A DNA stretch of 64,000 nt from an uncultured Clostridia bacterium. Lineage in GTDB: Bacteria > Bacillota > Clostridia > Christensenellales > UBA1242. Position 1 is the stretch's first letter. Every line of letters starts with the position of its first letter. A model generated the notes under the pieces. It was not told the DNA's origin. It made no database searches and saw only the letters and a program-made list of their open reading frames with translations. The position numbers were made by a program, and so were the translations under genes. The DNA is taken from positions 1 through 64,000 of the forward strand of contig CAKVGZ010000003.1 in assembly GCA_934747765.1 (NCBI GenBank). Direction: 5' to 3'. Positions 8,897-17,747 of the stretch are shown in pieces.

Positions 8897-9490
8897 ATGG
8901 GCTGGATTATAGCATTTAGTTCAATTGCATTGATTGCAATAATAATCTTTTCGGCATATAAATTTGTTCAATATAAGAAGAAAAAAGGAAAAAATAAAGT
9001 TCAAAAAATAAAAAAAGAAAAACCGATAAAAGAAAAAGCAAAAAGAAACAAACATGGCAAGCTTGAGTTAAAAGGTTCTTATTGCGACACAGTTGACAAA
9101 TTTCTTTACAGAAAAGAAGTTAAAATGTTGATTGCAATTTCGAAAGTTTTGCCTAAGGAATATGTTGTTTTCCCTAAAATTGGAATTGACACAGTTTTGG
9201 AACCAATTGGCAGTCATGCGCTTTTTGATTCTGTCAAAGGAAAATATTTGGACTTTGTTGTTTTCCATCAAGAAACAATGAAGCCAAAACTTGCTATAGA
9301 CATTTTTGATGGCTCGATTGGTGATGAACAATTAGACCAACAATCACCACAAGTTCATGAAGCGCTGAAAAGTGCAGAACTTCCGGTTGTCACAATCAGG
9401 GTCAAAACTGATTATGACTTTGAGGAACTTAGAAAGCAGATTTGGACTGGATTGGGCATTGAAGAAGAAGTGAATGAAAATACAAAATAG
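8897..9490 (+). CDS. Membrane-anchored DUF2726 protein
   Basis: This 197-aa protein has one N-terminal transmembrane segment (about 3-24), then a Lys-rich linker (about 27-55). A DUF2726-like domain follows with LDFVVFHQETMKPKLAIDI near residue 115 and a conserved hydrophobic core. DUF2726 is a nuclease-like fold of unknown role. The site GAGGTG stands before the ATG. It is the second gene after ung and is followed by a perfect palindromic terminator. Confidence 0.75.
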   Translation: MGWIIAFSSIALIAIIIFSAYKFVQYKKKKGKNKVQKIKKEKPIKEKAKRNKHGKLELKGSYCDTVDKFLYRKEVKMLIAISKVLPKEYVVFPKIGIDTVLEPIGSHALFDSVKGKYLDFVVFHQETMKPKLAIDIFDGSIGDEQLDQQSPQVHEALKSAELPVVTIRVKTDYDFEELRKQIWTGLGIEEEVNENTK

Positions 9491-9513
9491 TGCATAATTA
9501 TGCACTATTTTTA
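9486..9513 (+). terminator. Palindromic terminator after the DUF2726 gene
   Basis: A 24-bp perfect palindrome, with arms AATAGTGCATAA / TTATGCACTATT, runs into a T tract and overlaps the stop codon. Confidence 0.8.
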
Positions 9514-9548
9514 TTAACAAGTTTGTTTCATATTTCATATATAACAAA

Positions 9549-10589
9549 GTGGAAAAAAACGGGGAAATTGTTATTAGTTCAAAAAATTTGAAACATAATT
9601 TTTTGGAAATAAAAAGGTCATGTGGCGGGAAGAAAATTTGTTTAATGATAAAAGCAAATGCCTATGGTCACGGAATGATTAAAATTTATGATTTGATGAA
9701 AGGAATGGTCGATTTTTTTGGTGTTTCGAACATTAGCGAAGCAATGGAAATAAAACACCATGACCCTTTTGCAAATGTTTTAATTGTTGGAAAAACAAGT
9801 CGATTTGATTTGTGCATAAACAATGGCATTAGTTTTGTTGTTGACAGCAAAAGACATTTTGATGCGCTTGTTAAATATATTGACGAAAATGAATCTTTTT
9901 TCCCCGCAAAAATCCACATAAAAATTAATTCAGGAATGAACAGACTTGGAATTAAAAAACGTGAAACATATCGATATATTTTTGAATGTTGTGAAAAGCG
10001 AAACATCATTGTTGAAGGAATTTCAACTCATTTTGCAACAGCAGGTAATGATAGTGAATTTTTCAGGCAACAAGTAAAAAAATTTAATGAATATATATGC
10101 GAAATTCCCAAAAGACATTTGCCAATAATTCATGTTGGTGGCTCTGGGGTTTTGGGCGAAAAATCGCTTGAACTAGAATATGACATGCTTCGTGTGGGAA
10201 TTGCCATGTATGGTTATGGAGCGAAGAATGTTAAGCCAGTTCTTTCTTTAAAATCTAAAATAATCAAAACAACAAAAATTTCGGCGGGGGAATATGTTGG
10301 TTATTCAAAAGGTTTTTGCGCTGAGAAAGATATGAGAATTGGAGTTGTTCCACTTGGATATGGCGATGGCATTTCGAGAAGGCTTTCAAACAATTTTTCG
10401 GTTAAAATTAACGGCAAATTATGTCCAGCTGTTGGAAACATTTGCATGGATATGTTTTTTGTTGATATCTCTGATGTTGAAGTTAAAGAAAGTGATGAAG
10501 TGGTTGTTTTTTGGGACGCAAAAAAATGGGCCCAAATTTTGGGCACCATTCCTTATGAGATTTTGACAAATATGAGTTTAGTTCGCTGA
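9549..10589 (+). CDS. alr: Alanine racemase
   Basis: This 346-aa PLP enzyme makes D-Ala for peptidoglycan. It has the PLP lysine in MIKANAYGHG near residue 35, the fold-III motif YDMLRVGIAMYG and VGNICMDMFFVDI in the C-terminal beta-domain. It begins with GTG. A TATATAAC sequence lies 3-9 nt upstream and there is no Shine-Dalgarno site, so it is another candidate leaderless gene. Its 3' end overlaps the convergent gap gene by 12 bp with no terminator between. Confidence 0.93.
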   Translation: MEKNGEIVISSKNLKHNFLEIKRSCGGKKICLMIKANAYGHGMIKIYDLMKGMVDFFGVSNISEAMEIKHHDPFANVLIVGKTSRFDLCINNGISFVVDSKRHFDALVKYIDENESFFPAKIHIKINSGMNRLGIKKRETYRYIFECCEKRNIIVEGISTHFATAGNDSEFFRQQVKKFNEYICEIPKRHLPIIHVGGSGVLGEKSLELEYDMLRVGIAMYGYGAKNVKPVLSLKSKIIKTTKISAGEYVGYSKGFCAEKDMRIGVVPLGYGDGISRRLSNNFSVKINGKLCPAVGNICMDMFFVDISDVEVKESDEVVVFWDAKKWAQILGTIPYEILTNMSLVR

Positions 10590-11585
10590 GCCAACAAGTT
10601 TTAGCATATCAACAAGTTTTGTTGTGTATCCGAATTCATTGTCATACCAAGCAACCAATTTAACAAAAGTTGGATTTAACATTATTCCTGCGGAAATGTC
10701 AACAATGCAGGTTCTTGGATCTCCGATAAAATCGCTTGAAACAAGAGGAAGGTCGGTGGTTCCAATAATTCCTTTCATTGTGGATTTTTCTGCTTTTTTG
10801 ATTGCTTTTATTATATCTTCATAAGTTGTTTCTTTTTCAAGTTTAACTGTTAAATCAACAACCGAAACATCCAATGTTGGAACACGTAAACTCATGCCTG
10901 TGAGTTTGCCTTTCAAGGAAGGAATGACTTGGCTGACTGCTTTTGCTGCTCCTGTTGAAGATGGAATGATGTTGTATGTTCCAGCACGTCCACCTCTCCA
11001 ATCTTTTTTCGAAACTCCATCGGCAATCAATTGGGTTGGGGTGACTGAGTGAACTGTGGTCATAAGTCCTTCCTGAATTCCAAATGTGTCATGAATAACT
11101 TTTGCAAGGGGAGCAAGACAGTTTGTGGTGCAGCTGGAGTTTGAAACAACTTTCATCGATTTGTCATATTCGTTGTCGTTAACTCCCATGACGAACATAG
11201 GGCAGTTTTTTCCTGCTGCTGAAATAACAACTTTTTTTGCCCCTGCTTTAATGTGTTTTTCTGCTTCTTCTTTCATTGTGAATTTTCCGCTTGCTTCTGC
11301 AATAACATCAGGACTTGTTTTTTTCCAATCAATGTTTTGTGGTTCTTTTTCGCTATAAAATTCGATAGCTTTTCCGTTCACATAAAGTTTTCCATCTTTT
11401 GCTTTAACTTCGCCGTCAAATTTTCCATGAACTGTGTCATATCTAAGCATGTATGCCGCGTAGTCAGCGTCAATGAAAGGGTCGTTTATTGCCACAACTT
11501 CAACATCGTTTCGTTTGCTTGCAATGCGCAAAACAAGTCTTCCAATTCTTCCAAATCCGTTTATACCAATTTTAACTTTTTTCAT
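10578..11585 (-). CDS. gap: Glyceraldehyde-3-phosphate dehydrogenase, type I
   Basis: This 335-aa protein has the NAD-binding GINGFGRIGRLVLRIA and the active site SNSSCTTNCLAPLAKV, with the catalytic Cys near residue 151 and the partner His in HSVTPTQ. It carries out the phosphorylating NAD-dependent glycolytic step. AAAGGAGAAGAG stands before the ATG. It seems monocistronic, because no other glycolytic gene is adjacent. Its 3' end overlaps alr. Confidence 0.96.
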   Translation of the reverse strand: MKKVKIGINGFGRIGRLVLRIASKRNDVEVVAINDPFIDADYAAYMLRYDTVHGKFDGEVKAKDGKLYVNGKAIEFYSEKEPQNIDWKKTSPDVIAEASGKFTMKEEAEKHIKAGAKKVVISAAGKNCPMFVMGVNDNEYDKSMKVVSNSSCTTNCLAPLAKVIHDTFGIQEGLMTTVHSVTPTQLIADGVSKKDWRGGRAGTYNIIPSSTGAAKAVSQVIPSLKGKLTGMSLRVPTLDVSVVDLTVKLEKETTYEDIIKAIKKAEKSTMKGIIGTTDLPLVSSDFIGDPRTCIVDISAGIMLNPTFVKLVAWYDNEFGYTTKLVDMLKLVGSAN

Positions 11586-11649
11586 CTCTTCTCCTTTTTC
11601 TGGCTATATAATTTCGCTTTCAGCGTTATCCAGCAATTTAATATTGACA

Positions 11650-12489
11650 TTATTCTTCAAAATTATCAATTTCGCTCACAACTTCGTTTGTTAAAGTGTA
11701 GGTTATGTTTCCAAATTCTTGTCTGAACATTGCCTTTGAAAGAGTGTAAATAAACATTCCAAACAATGCAATTTCTGCAAGAATATACGAGAACAATCCA
11801 AGGAACGGAAGTTTAACATTTAAAACGGAGAACAGTACATTTCCTATTAACATCAAGACAAACAACCATTCATAAATAATTGGAAACAAAAAATTTTTGA
11901 TTGAAAAATGTTTTTCAACCTTTTTTTGTTCATCAATAGTAACTGTTTTTGGGTCAATTCCTGCCCAACCGTTAACCTTTGTTAAAAGTCCACTTTTGCC
12001 ATTCATTTCAGACATTGTTGCAACAAGAATTTGGTCAATCAAAATTATGTCAGCCTCGCCAGGATAAAGTTTCATGCCGAGGAATATTCTAATCAAAAAT
12101 TTCTTCACTTGGGCAAATGCTCGCATGAAAATGTTTTCATGTTTGTTTTGTTTTGAAACAACAATTTTGTGACCATTTCGATTTTGTTCAATCATTCGTT
12201 TAATGTCAGAAAAATTTATGTTTGTTGCACTTTCTTTAAAAAGAACAACCGTGCCAAGATTTTCGTTTTGCAACAGTGTTTCAAACATTTCATCACTTGT
12301 TGCACTTTCACGAAAAACAATTGTTCTGAAGTTAATGTGAGAGTGGTGGGATAAATCTTCATTCTTAAAATTTTTGTTGTTTAAAAACAAAACTTGATAT
12401 GAGCTCGTCGATAAATTTATTTTGGAAGCAATCTCTTCCAAAATCTTACCCCGATTTCTCTCACCAACAAAAATAAAAGAATAGACCAT
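11650..12489 (-). CDS. Membrane protein with degenerate glycosyltransferase-like N-terminus
   Basis: This 279-aa protein has a Rossmann-like N-terminal half (YSFIFVGERNRGKILEEIA, GTVVLFKESATNINFSDIK). The C-terminal half has two or three transmembrane helices (about 205-265). The order resembles small GtrB-type GT2 proteins, but no DxD motif is evident, so the call is weak. The start at 12489 is preceded by AAGGTG. An in-frame TTG at 12504 would overlap rpiB. It is probably co-transcribed with rpiB upstream. Confidence 0.55.
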   Translation of the reverse strand: MVYSFIFVGERNRGKILEEIASKINLSTSSYQVLFLNNKNFKNEDLSHHSHINFRTIVFRESATSDEMFETLLQNENLGTVVLFKESATNINFSDIKRMIEQNRNGHKIVVSKQNKHENIFMRAFAQVKKFLIRIFLGMKLYPGEADIILIDQILVATMSEMNGKSGLLTKVNGWAGIDPKTVTIDEQKKVEKHFSIKNFLFPIIYEWLFVLMLIGNVLFSVLNVKLPFLGLFSYILAEIALFGMFIYTLSKAMFRQEFGNITYTLTNEVVSEIDNFEE

Positions 12490-12496
12490 ATTCACC

Positions 12497-12919
12497 TTAT
12501 CCAAGTTTCTTTAAACGCTTAGCATGACGTCCAGCTTCAAATTGAGTTGTTAAAAATTCTTTTACAATTCGAATTGCTTTTCTTTTGTGGAGATATTTCC
12601 CTGAAAGCACAAGAACGTTTGCGTTGTTATGTCTTCTTGCAAGCGAGGCGATTGTTGGATTCCAGCAAAGAGCAGCACGAATTTTTGAGTTTCTGTTTGC
12701 AACAATGCTCATTCCAACACCTGTTCCACAAACATAAATTCCCATGTTGTTTTCACTTTCCAACACTTTTGCGTTGCCCAATTTTGCATAGTCTGGATAA
12801 TCAACAGATTCGTTGCTGTAGGTGCCAACATCAATTGTTGTTATGTTTTCACGATTGAAGAATTTTTTTATCTCTTCCTTAAGTGGAAATCCAGCGTGGT
12901 CGCATGCAAGTATAATCAT
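12497..12919 (-). CDS. rpiB: Ribose-5-phosphate isomerase B (RpiB/LacAB family)
   Basis: This 140-aa protein has MIILACDHAGFPLKEEI, CGTGVGMSIVANRNSKIRAA (catalytic Cys and phosphate loop) and RHNNANVLVLSGKYL. It interconverts ribose-5-P and ribulose-5-P. ATG 12919 is preceded by AAGGAGC, so the longer in-frame ATG at 12949 is rejected. A TATAAA-rich sequence lies upstream. Confidence 0.93.
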   Translation of the reverse strand: MIILACDHAGFPLKEEIKKFFNRENITTIDVGTYSNESVDYPDYAKLGNAKVLESENNMGIYVCGTGVGMSIVANRNSKIRAALCWNPTIASLARRHNNANVLVLSGKYLHKRKAIRIVKEFLTTQFEAGRHAKRLKKLG

Positions 12920-13015
12920 ATTTTGCTCCTTATAAACCAAGTTTATCATATAAAAATTAATTCTGAAAACAATTTTTCAAAATATTTTTAACATTAATTG
13001 TCTTTTTGAAACAAA

Positions 13016-13039
13016 AAAACTCCTTTTCACAGGAGTTTT
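13016..13039 (-). terminator. Terminator of the 13054-13701 gene
   Basis: The stem AAAACTCC / GGAGTTTT with an 8-nt loop is followed on the minus strand by a run of T. Confidence 0.8.
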
Positions 13040-13053
13040 GATTTAATTTAATC

Positions 13054-13701
13054 TTAGCCCAGTGCTGTTGGGAACAAAGGTAATTCGCCTGGTCCAGGAC
13101 AAATTTGTGTTTCTGCTTGTTGGCAAGGTGGGATGACAGGATATCCATACGATGGAACAAGAATGTCAACTTGTGCAGTAACTTTGAGGATGATGTTCAA
13201 GCATCCGGTCACTGTTGCAACAGTTCCTTCCGCGTTTATTGAACCAATTGTTGCGTTGAATGTTGCAAACACAGAAACCTCAAGAGGCATGACTGATGGT
13301 TGAGGAACAAACATGATGACGTTTTCAGGAACGGTTATGGTTGCGGTTGCTGTGCCTAAAACTCCGTTTGCATCACGATATTGCACAACAACTGGAACAG
13401 TTACGGTTCCCGAAACGTTTGCAAAGTTTGGACGTTGGTCGATGCGGTCGATAACCACGTCGCTTATTGTTGCCGGGTCTGTCAAACTTGTTGTTGCCGA
13501 AATGAATGTTAAGGGCTGAGTTGGTCCGGCAGGATTGAAATCTGAAAGTGTGAGTGAAAGTCCGCTTTCAACAAGTTGTTGCCTGCAAGCGTCAAAAACT
13601 TTAGTAACTTCAATCAGCGCTTTCTCGCATAGCCCGCTTGAAGGATTCCCGCTTAACCCTCCTGGACGGCATGCGTTGTTGTTGTTGATGTAAAAAGACA
13701 T
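13054..13701 (-). CDS. Spore-surface/coat-like Cys-containing protein of unknown function
   Basis: This 215-aa protein begins MSFYINNNNACRPGGLSGNP and contains SGLCEKALIEV and KVFDACRQQ. Two beta-rich domains of about 60 residues follow, then the tail VIPPCQQAETQICPGPGELP. The N-terminal Cys/Gly/Pro block and tandem beta-domains recall clostridial proteins linked with the spore surface and DUF3794/SPOCS-type domains, but this is only a resemblance. There is no signal peptide. GGAGG is well placed before the ATG. It stands alone, with its own terminator. Confidence 0.55.
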   Translation of the reverse strand: MSFYINNNNACRPGGLSGNPSSGLCEKALIEVTKVFDACRQQLVESGLSLTLSDFNPAGPTQPLTFISATTSLTDPATISDVVIDRIDQRPNFANVSGTVTVPVVVQYRDANGVLGTATATITVPENVIMFVPQPSVMPLEVSVFATFNATIGSINAEGTVATVTGCLNIILKVTAQVDILVPSYGYPVIPPCQQAETQICPGPGELPLFPTALG

Positions 13702-13990
13702 TTTAAACCTCCAAAAAAATGATTTTCAATACTAAGTTATGCTTTTGCTGAAATAAATGTGACAAAATTTGAAAGAATAATCTTGTGTGTAGTGCCAAAA
13801 AATAGGCTTTTTTTGACGAAAAACCCATTAATTTACAAAAAATCGTACATTTGTACGGATATGTAAAAATTTTTTGAAATTGTGTATACTAGAATTTGTT
13901 AAAAGACATAATTCTGTCGAAATTTGTAGAATTCACAAATAAGTTTCCAGTTTGTGAGCTCATTGCTCGAGAAAGTTGTGTCTGGATAAA
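13702..13990. other. Intergenic region, divergent promoters
   Basis: AT-rich spacer between the spore-surface-like gene and the first giant lipoprotein gene. It contains a small palindrome CGTACATTTGTACG near 13845 and a TATACT -10-like box near 13886. I see no gene here. Confidence 0.4.
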
Positions 13991-14087
13991 GGAGGATAAA
14001 AATGACGAAAATCAAAAAAGCGTTGCTTTCAATTGTGTGTTGTTTTGCAGTCATCTTCTGCTGTGCGTTTGTTTTCACAGCTTGTAC
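13991..14087 (+). repeat. 97-nt duplicated gene head (copy 1)
   Basis: The stretch from the Shine-Dalgarno site through the lipobox differs from 23117-23213 by a single base. It covers GGAGGATAAAA, the ATG and the whole signal peptide. Confidence 0.95.
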
Positions 14088-17000
14088 AGATGCAGAATAC
14101 ACTTCATATAACATCACAATAGATAAGGCAATCCAAAGTGGTTGGGTTAAAGTTCAAGGCGATGCAATTGCTGGAGAAGAAATAACAATTGTTCTCAACC
14201 CAGATACTGGCTATGAAATTGTCCCAGGCTCTTTGAAAGTTAATGGCAAAGAAGTTGTTGGAAATAAATTCATCATGCCAGAAGGCAATGTTAATGTCAC
14301 TGCTAAGTTCAAGAAAATCAATTACGCTGTTAACACAGGCAGCATTGAACACGGAACTGTTGACATTGAAGTTTCTGCCCAAGAAATTGCAAGTGGCGAT
14401 TCAACTGAATGGGGCGCAAAGGTAACTTTGACTCCAGTTCCAGAAAAAGGCTATGAATGCACAGGCATCACAGTTCTTAATAATGGTGCTCAAGTGTTGG
14501 TCACAAGAGAAGGAAATAAATGGTCCTTCATTATGCCACAAGGAAACATCACCATTGATGCAACTTTCTCAAAGGTTACTCACACCTTAACAAAACAAAC
14601 TGAACATGGTTCTTTCACCATCCCAGCAACAGCAAGTTATGGCGACACAGTTGAAGTCACAAACATAACTGCAGACCCTGGCTATGTGTTCAGTAAAATC
14701 ATTGTAAATGGAAACACAATCACTGGAACAAGTTTCAAAATGCCAGACTCAAACACAACTGTTCAAGTTGTTTTCAAGGCAGTTGACTACACTGTTTCAA
14801 AAAATAACGTTGACCATGCAAGAATTAGCCTTTCAAGCACAAAAGCTTATTATGGCGACACAATAACAGTTTCTGTAACTCCAGATGAAGGTTACATAGT
14901 TTCTGCAATCAAAGTTAATGGAGTTGTAATTTCAGGAAACTCGTTCGTTGTTGAAGGCGATTCAGATGTCACAGTTGAATTGACAGCAATTGACTATTCA
15001 ATCACTGTAAATCCATCAGAAAATGGTTCAATTGTTCCAGACAAAACAACAGCAAATGTTGGTGACCAAATTACATTAACAGTAAATCCAAATGCAACAT
15101 ATAAACTTGGAGATTTGGTTATCAAAAACGGAGATTCTCTTGTTGCAAGACTGGTTGACGGCAACACAGTCACATTCACAATGCCAGCAGGAAATGTAAC
15201 AATCTCTGCAACCTTTAAACAAGAAGGTTATGACATTAAAATTGATATAAATGAAGGTGGTTCTGTTATTGTTAACCCAGTTTCTGCATTGCCAGGAACA
15301 ACAGTTTACTTAACAATCACACCAAACGAAGGCTACGACCTTGATGGCGATTTCGAAGCGGGAGTGTTCTTCGGTGATACTGCTGTTACAATTGAAATGG
15401 ACGAAGATGATAGATTGTACTTCACAATGCCAAATGGTAATGTTGAAGTTAGAGTTCGTTTTGTTAAAGAAACATATTCTGTTGACAAAATGGCAACATC
15501 TAATGGTTCATTCGAAACTTCAGCAGAAAGAGCTTCTATTGGTGACACTGTCACAATCACAGTAAATCCAAACACAGGTTATGAACTTGATAAAATAACA
15601 GTTCTCTTCTACTCAGATGGCAATTCAGTTGACCTTGACCCAGGCGTGACATCTTTTGTTATGAAAGGTGGAAGAGTTGAAATCTTTGTTACTTTCAAAG
15701 CAATTAATTACACAATCACAAGAGAAGGAACTTCTGATGACCATGGAACTTATGAAATTCAAGACGAAGCAAAATATGGCGAAGAAGTTACAATAACAGA
15801 AAACACAGAAGCAGGATATGAAGCTGTGTTCACAGTTATGTGCAACGGAACACCTGTTACAGTTACAAACAACAAGTTCATTATGCCAGCAGGAAACGTG
15901 ACAATTTCAGTTTCATACACACTTATTTCATACACAATCTCAGTTGACGAAGAAAACATTGAAAATGGTTCAGTAAGTGTCATCCCAACAATTGCTAACA
16001 TGGGTAACGAAATCACAATCACAGTTGAACCAAACGATGGCTATTCTCTCAAAGCAATTTCAGTTCTCTATGATGCAAACAATGACGGAAATTACCAAAC
16101 ATTGATTCCAGCAAAAACAGAAGACGAAAATGTGTTTGTGTTCAACATGATTGCAAACAACGTGAAAATTAGAGCATGGTTTGGAATCAAAAGTTTAATC
16201 ACAGCAAACGAAGCAACAAACGGAACTGTTGAAATAACAGGCGTAACTTCAGCATTGGACGGAACTTTCACAGAAAACACCACAGAAGCATTCGAAGGCG
16301 ACACTGTTACAATAACAGCAACTCCAAGTGCAGGATTTGTTCTCAAATCATTGCAAGTTAACAACGGCGCAGTTGCAACCACCGAAACATCAACTGGTGT
16401 TTTCACATTCGCAATGCCAGCCGAAGCAGTTTCTGTAGTTGCCGAATATTCAGTAGCAAACATTACATTAAATACCGGTTCGAACGGCACTATAAGAGCA
16501 TCTAAATTATCTGCATCAGCTGGAGATGAAGTTACAATAACAGGGACTCCTAGCTCTGGATATTATCTGAACGAAGTCAAAATAGAATATGGTTCAACTA
16601 CAATTTATGCTGACATAACTGCGACTAATGTATTTAAGTTTACAATGCCTGATGCAAATGTTACTATAACTCCTACTTTTGGTTACTTTACTTTGTCCGC
16701 TTTAAATACTGACTGTAAAGTTGGTGATAATCACGATAAGGAGGGTACTATTCATGGCAAAAGAGGTGTAAGAATCAATAAAGTTACTTGCTCTCAAACC
16801 GTTTATATAATTCCTGACTATATGGTTATTAACGGGGAAAAATTACCTGTTTTAGCATTAGGTGAAAGTGGTTTAAGTTTTGATGATGATGCTAACTGGG
16901 CTCAAATTCGTGTACCTAATACTGTAGAAAGAATAGACTTTAGTGATTTGGGAGTCGAACAGGGAACAATTTCTTTAGATGATACTTACGGTTTAAGGTA

Positions 17001-17649
17001 TATTTCTACCAATAATAACAAAAAGTGGATAATTGGATATACAAGATATGATATGAGTGGAACATTAACTTTACCTTCTGGAATCGTTGGTATTGCTATG
17101 GGAGCATTGGATGACATGAACTATCTGTCAAAACTTGTTTGCAACAGTGATTTGAAATATATTGGCAAAATGCACAACATGGGCTCAAATAATGAGACCT
17201 TTACCATAACACTAAATGAAGGATTGTTAATCATTGATGATGAAGCTTTTAGAAATATAAATATAACGACTATAAGTATTCCTTCAACTGTTCAATACAT
17301 AGGTATGAATGCTTTTCAAGATTGCTCCCTTTTATCTGAAGTAAAAATCAATTCAAATGTAACTTTATATGAGAAAATTAGCAAATATGAAGATGCTGTA
17401 TTTGGCACATGCCAAAACAGAAACAACGGGACTTATTCATGCTCAGTTACGACTTTGGTAATTGGAAAAGATGTAACAGAACTTCCAGAATCTTTGTTCA
17501 ATCAATATAATTTAAACTCTATAACAACAGTAATAGTAGAATCTGGAAATACAACTTATAGAGTGGCTTTTGATGATGTTTCCGGTAAATATGCTCTTTA
17601 CAAAGGGGCTGACATGATATTGAGCGATTTGACAGGAAATGCTTCATAA
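14002..17649 (+). CDS. Giant lipoprotein: InlB-type repeats plus BspA-type LRR
   Basis: This 1215-aa protein has a lipoprotein signal (MTKIKKALLSIVCCFAVIF) with lipobox FTAC, so it should be anchored on the outer face of the membrane. About eleven repeats of 60-80 aa follow (residues about 35-880), each ending in a form of F-x-MP-x-G-N-V-x-V-x-A-x-F, as in divergent InlB B-repeat/Flg_new domains. The C-terminus (about 890-1200) contains BspA-type leucine-rich segments (LIIDDEAFRNINITTISIPS). Such proteins usually act in adhesion or surface interaction. From about 16,470 codon choice shifts (Pro CCA to CCT, Leu to TTA), suggesting a mosaic gene. A paralog lies at 23128-27210. Confidence 0.85.
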   Translation: MTKIKKALLSIVCCFAVIFCCAFVFTACTDAEYTSYNITIDKAIQSGWVKVQGDAIAGEEITIVLNPDTGYEIVPGSLKVNGKEVVGNKFIMPEGNVNVTAKFKKINYAVNTGSIEHGTVDIEVSAQEIASGDSTEWGAKVTLTPVPEKGYECTGITVLNNGAQVLVTREGNKWSFIMPQGNITIDATFSKVTHTLTKQTEHGSFTIPATASYGDTVEVTNITADPGYVFSKIIVNGNTITGTSFKMPDSNTTVQVVFKAVDYTVSKNNVDHARISLSSTKAYYGDTITVSVTPDEGYIVSAIKVNGVVISGNSFVVEGDSDVTVELTAIDYSITVNPSENGSIVPDKTTANVGDQITLTVNPNATYKLGDLVIKNGDSLVARLVDGNTVTFTMPAGNVTISATFKQEGYDIKIDINEGGSVIVNPVSALPGTTVYLTITPNEGYDLDGDFEAGVFFGDTAVTIEMDEDDRLYFTMPNGNVEVRVRFVKETYSVDKMATSNGSFETSAERASIGDTVTITVNPNTGYELDKITVLFYSDGNSVDLDPGVTSFVMKGGRVEIFVTFKAINYTITREGTSDDHGTYEIQDEAKYGEEVTITENTEAGYEAVFTVMCNGTPVTVTNNKFIMPAGNVTISVSYTLISYTISVDEENIENGSVSVIPTIANMGNEITITVEPNDGYSLKAISVLYDANNDGNYQTLIPAKTEDENVFVFNMIANNVKIRAWFGIKSLITANEATNGTVEITGVTSALDGTFTENTTEAFEGDTVTITATPSAGFVLKSLQVNNGAVATTETSTGVFTFAMPAEAVSVVAEYSVANITLNTGSNGTIRASKLSASAGDEVTITGTPSSGYYLNEVKIEYGSTTIYADITATNVFKFTMPDANVTITPTFGYFTLSALNTDCKVGDNHDKEGTIHGKRGVRINKVTCSQTVYIIPDYMVINGEKLPVLALGESGLSFDDDANWAQIRVPNTVERIDFSDLGVEQGTISLDDTYGLRYISTNNNKKWIIGYTRYDMSGTLTLPSGIVGIAMGALDDMNYLSKLVCNSDLKYIGKMHNMGSNNETFTITLNEGLLIIDDEAFRNINITTISIPSTVQYIGMNAFQDCSLLSEVKINSNVTLYEKISKYEDAVFGTCQNRNNGTYSCSVTTLVIGKDVTELPESLFNQYNLNSITTVIVESGNTTYRVAFDDVSGKYALYKGADMILSDLTGNAS
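14986..15216 (+). repeat. 231-nt conversion tract (copy 1)
   Basis: One InlB-like repeat is nearly identical in DNA to 23644-23874, with about ten mismatches. The flanking repeats of the two genes are much more diverged. Confidence 0.85.
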
Positions 17650-17655
17650 AAAAGA

Positions 17656-17684
17656 AAAACGATATCGAAAGGTATCGTTTTTTT
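17656..17684 (+). terminator. Terminator after first giant lipoprotein gene
   Basis: The stem AACGATATC / GGTATCGTT with a GAAA loop is followed by T8. Confidence 0.85.
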
Positions 17685-17711
17685 TGTGGGTGGGGGTTGT
17701 GGAAAAAAGAT

Positions 17712-17740
17712 TTGACAAGCGGGGCGGGAAAGTGTATAGT
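17712..17740 (+). promoter_or_regulatory. prfB promoter, leaderless
   Basis: TTGACA (17712-17717), a 17-nt spacer and TATAGT (17735-17740) form a near-consensus vegetative promoter. It ends 7 nt before the ATG at 17748, leaving no room for a 5' UTR. Confidence 0.8.
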
Positions 17741-17747
17741 TTTGGGT

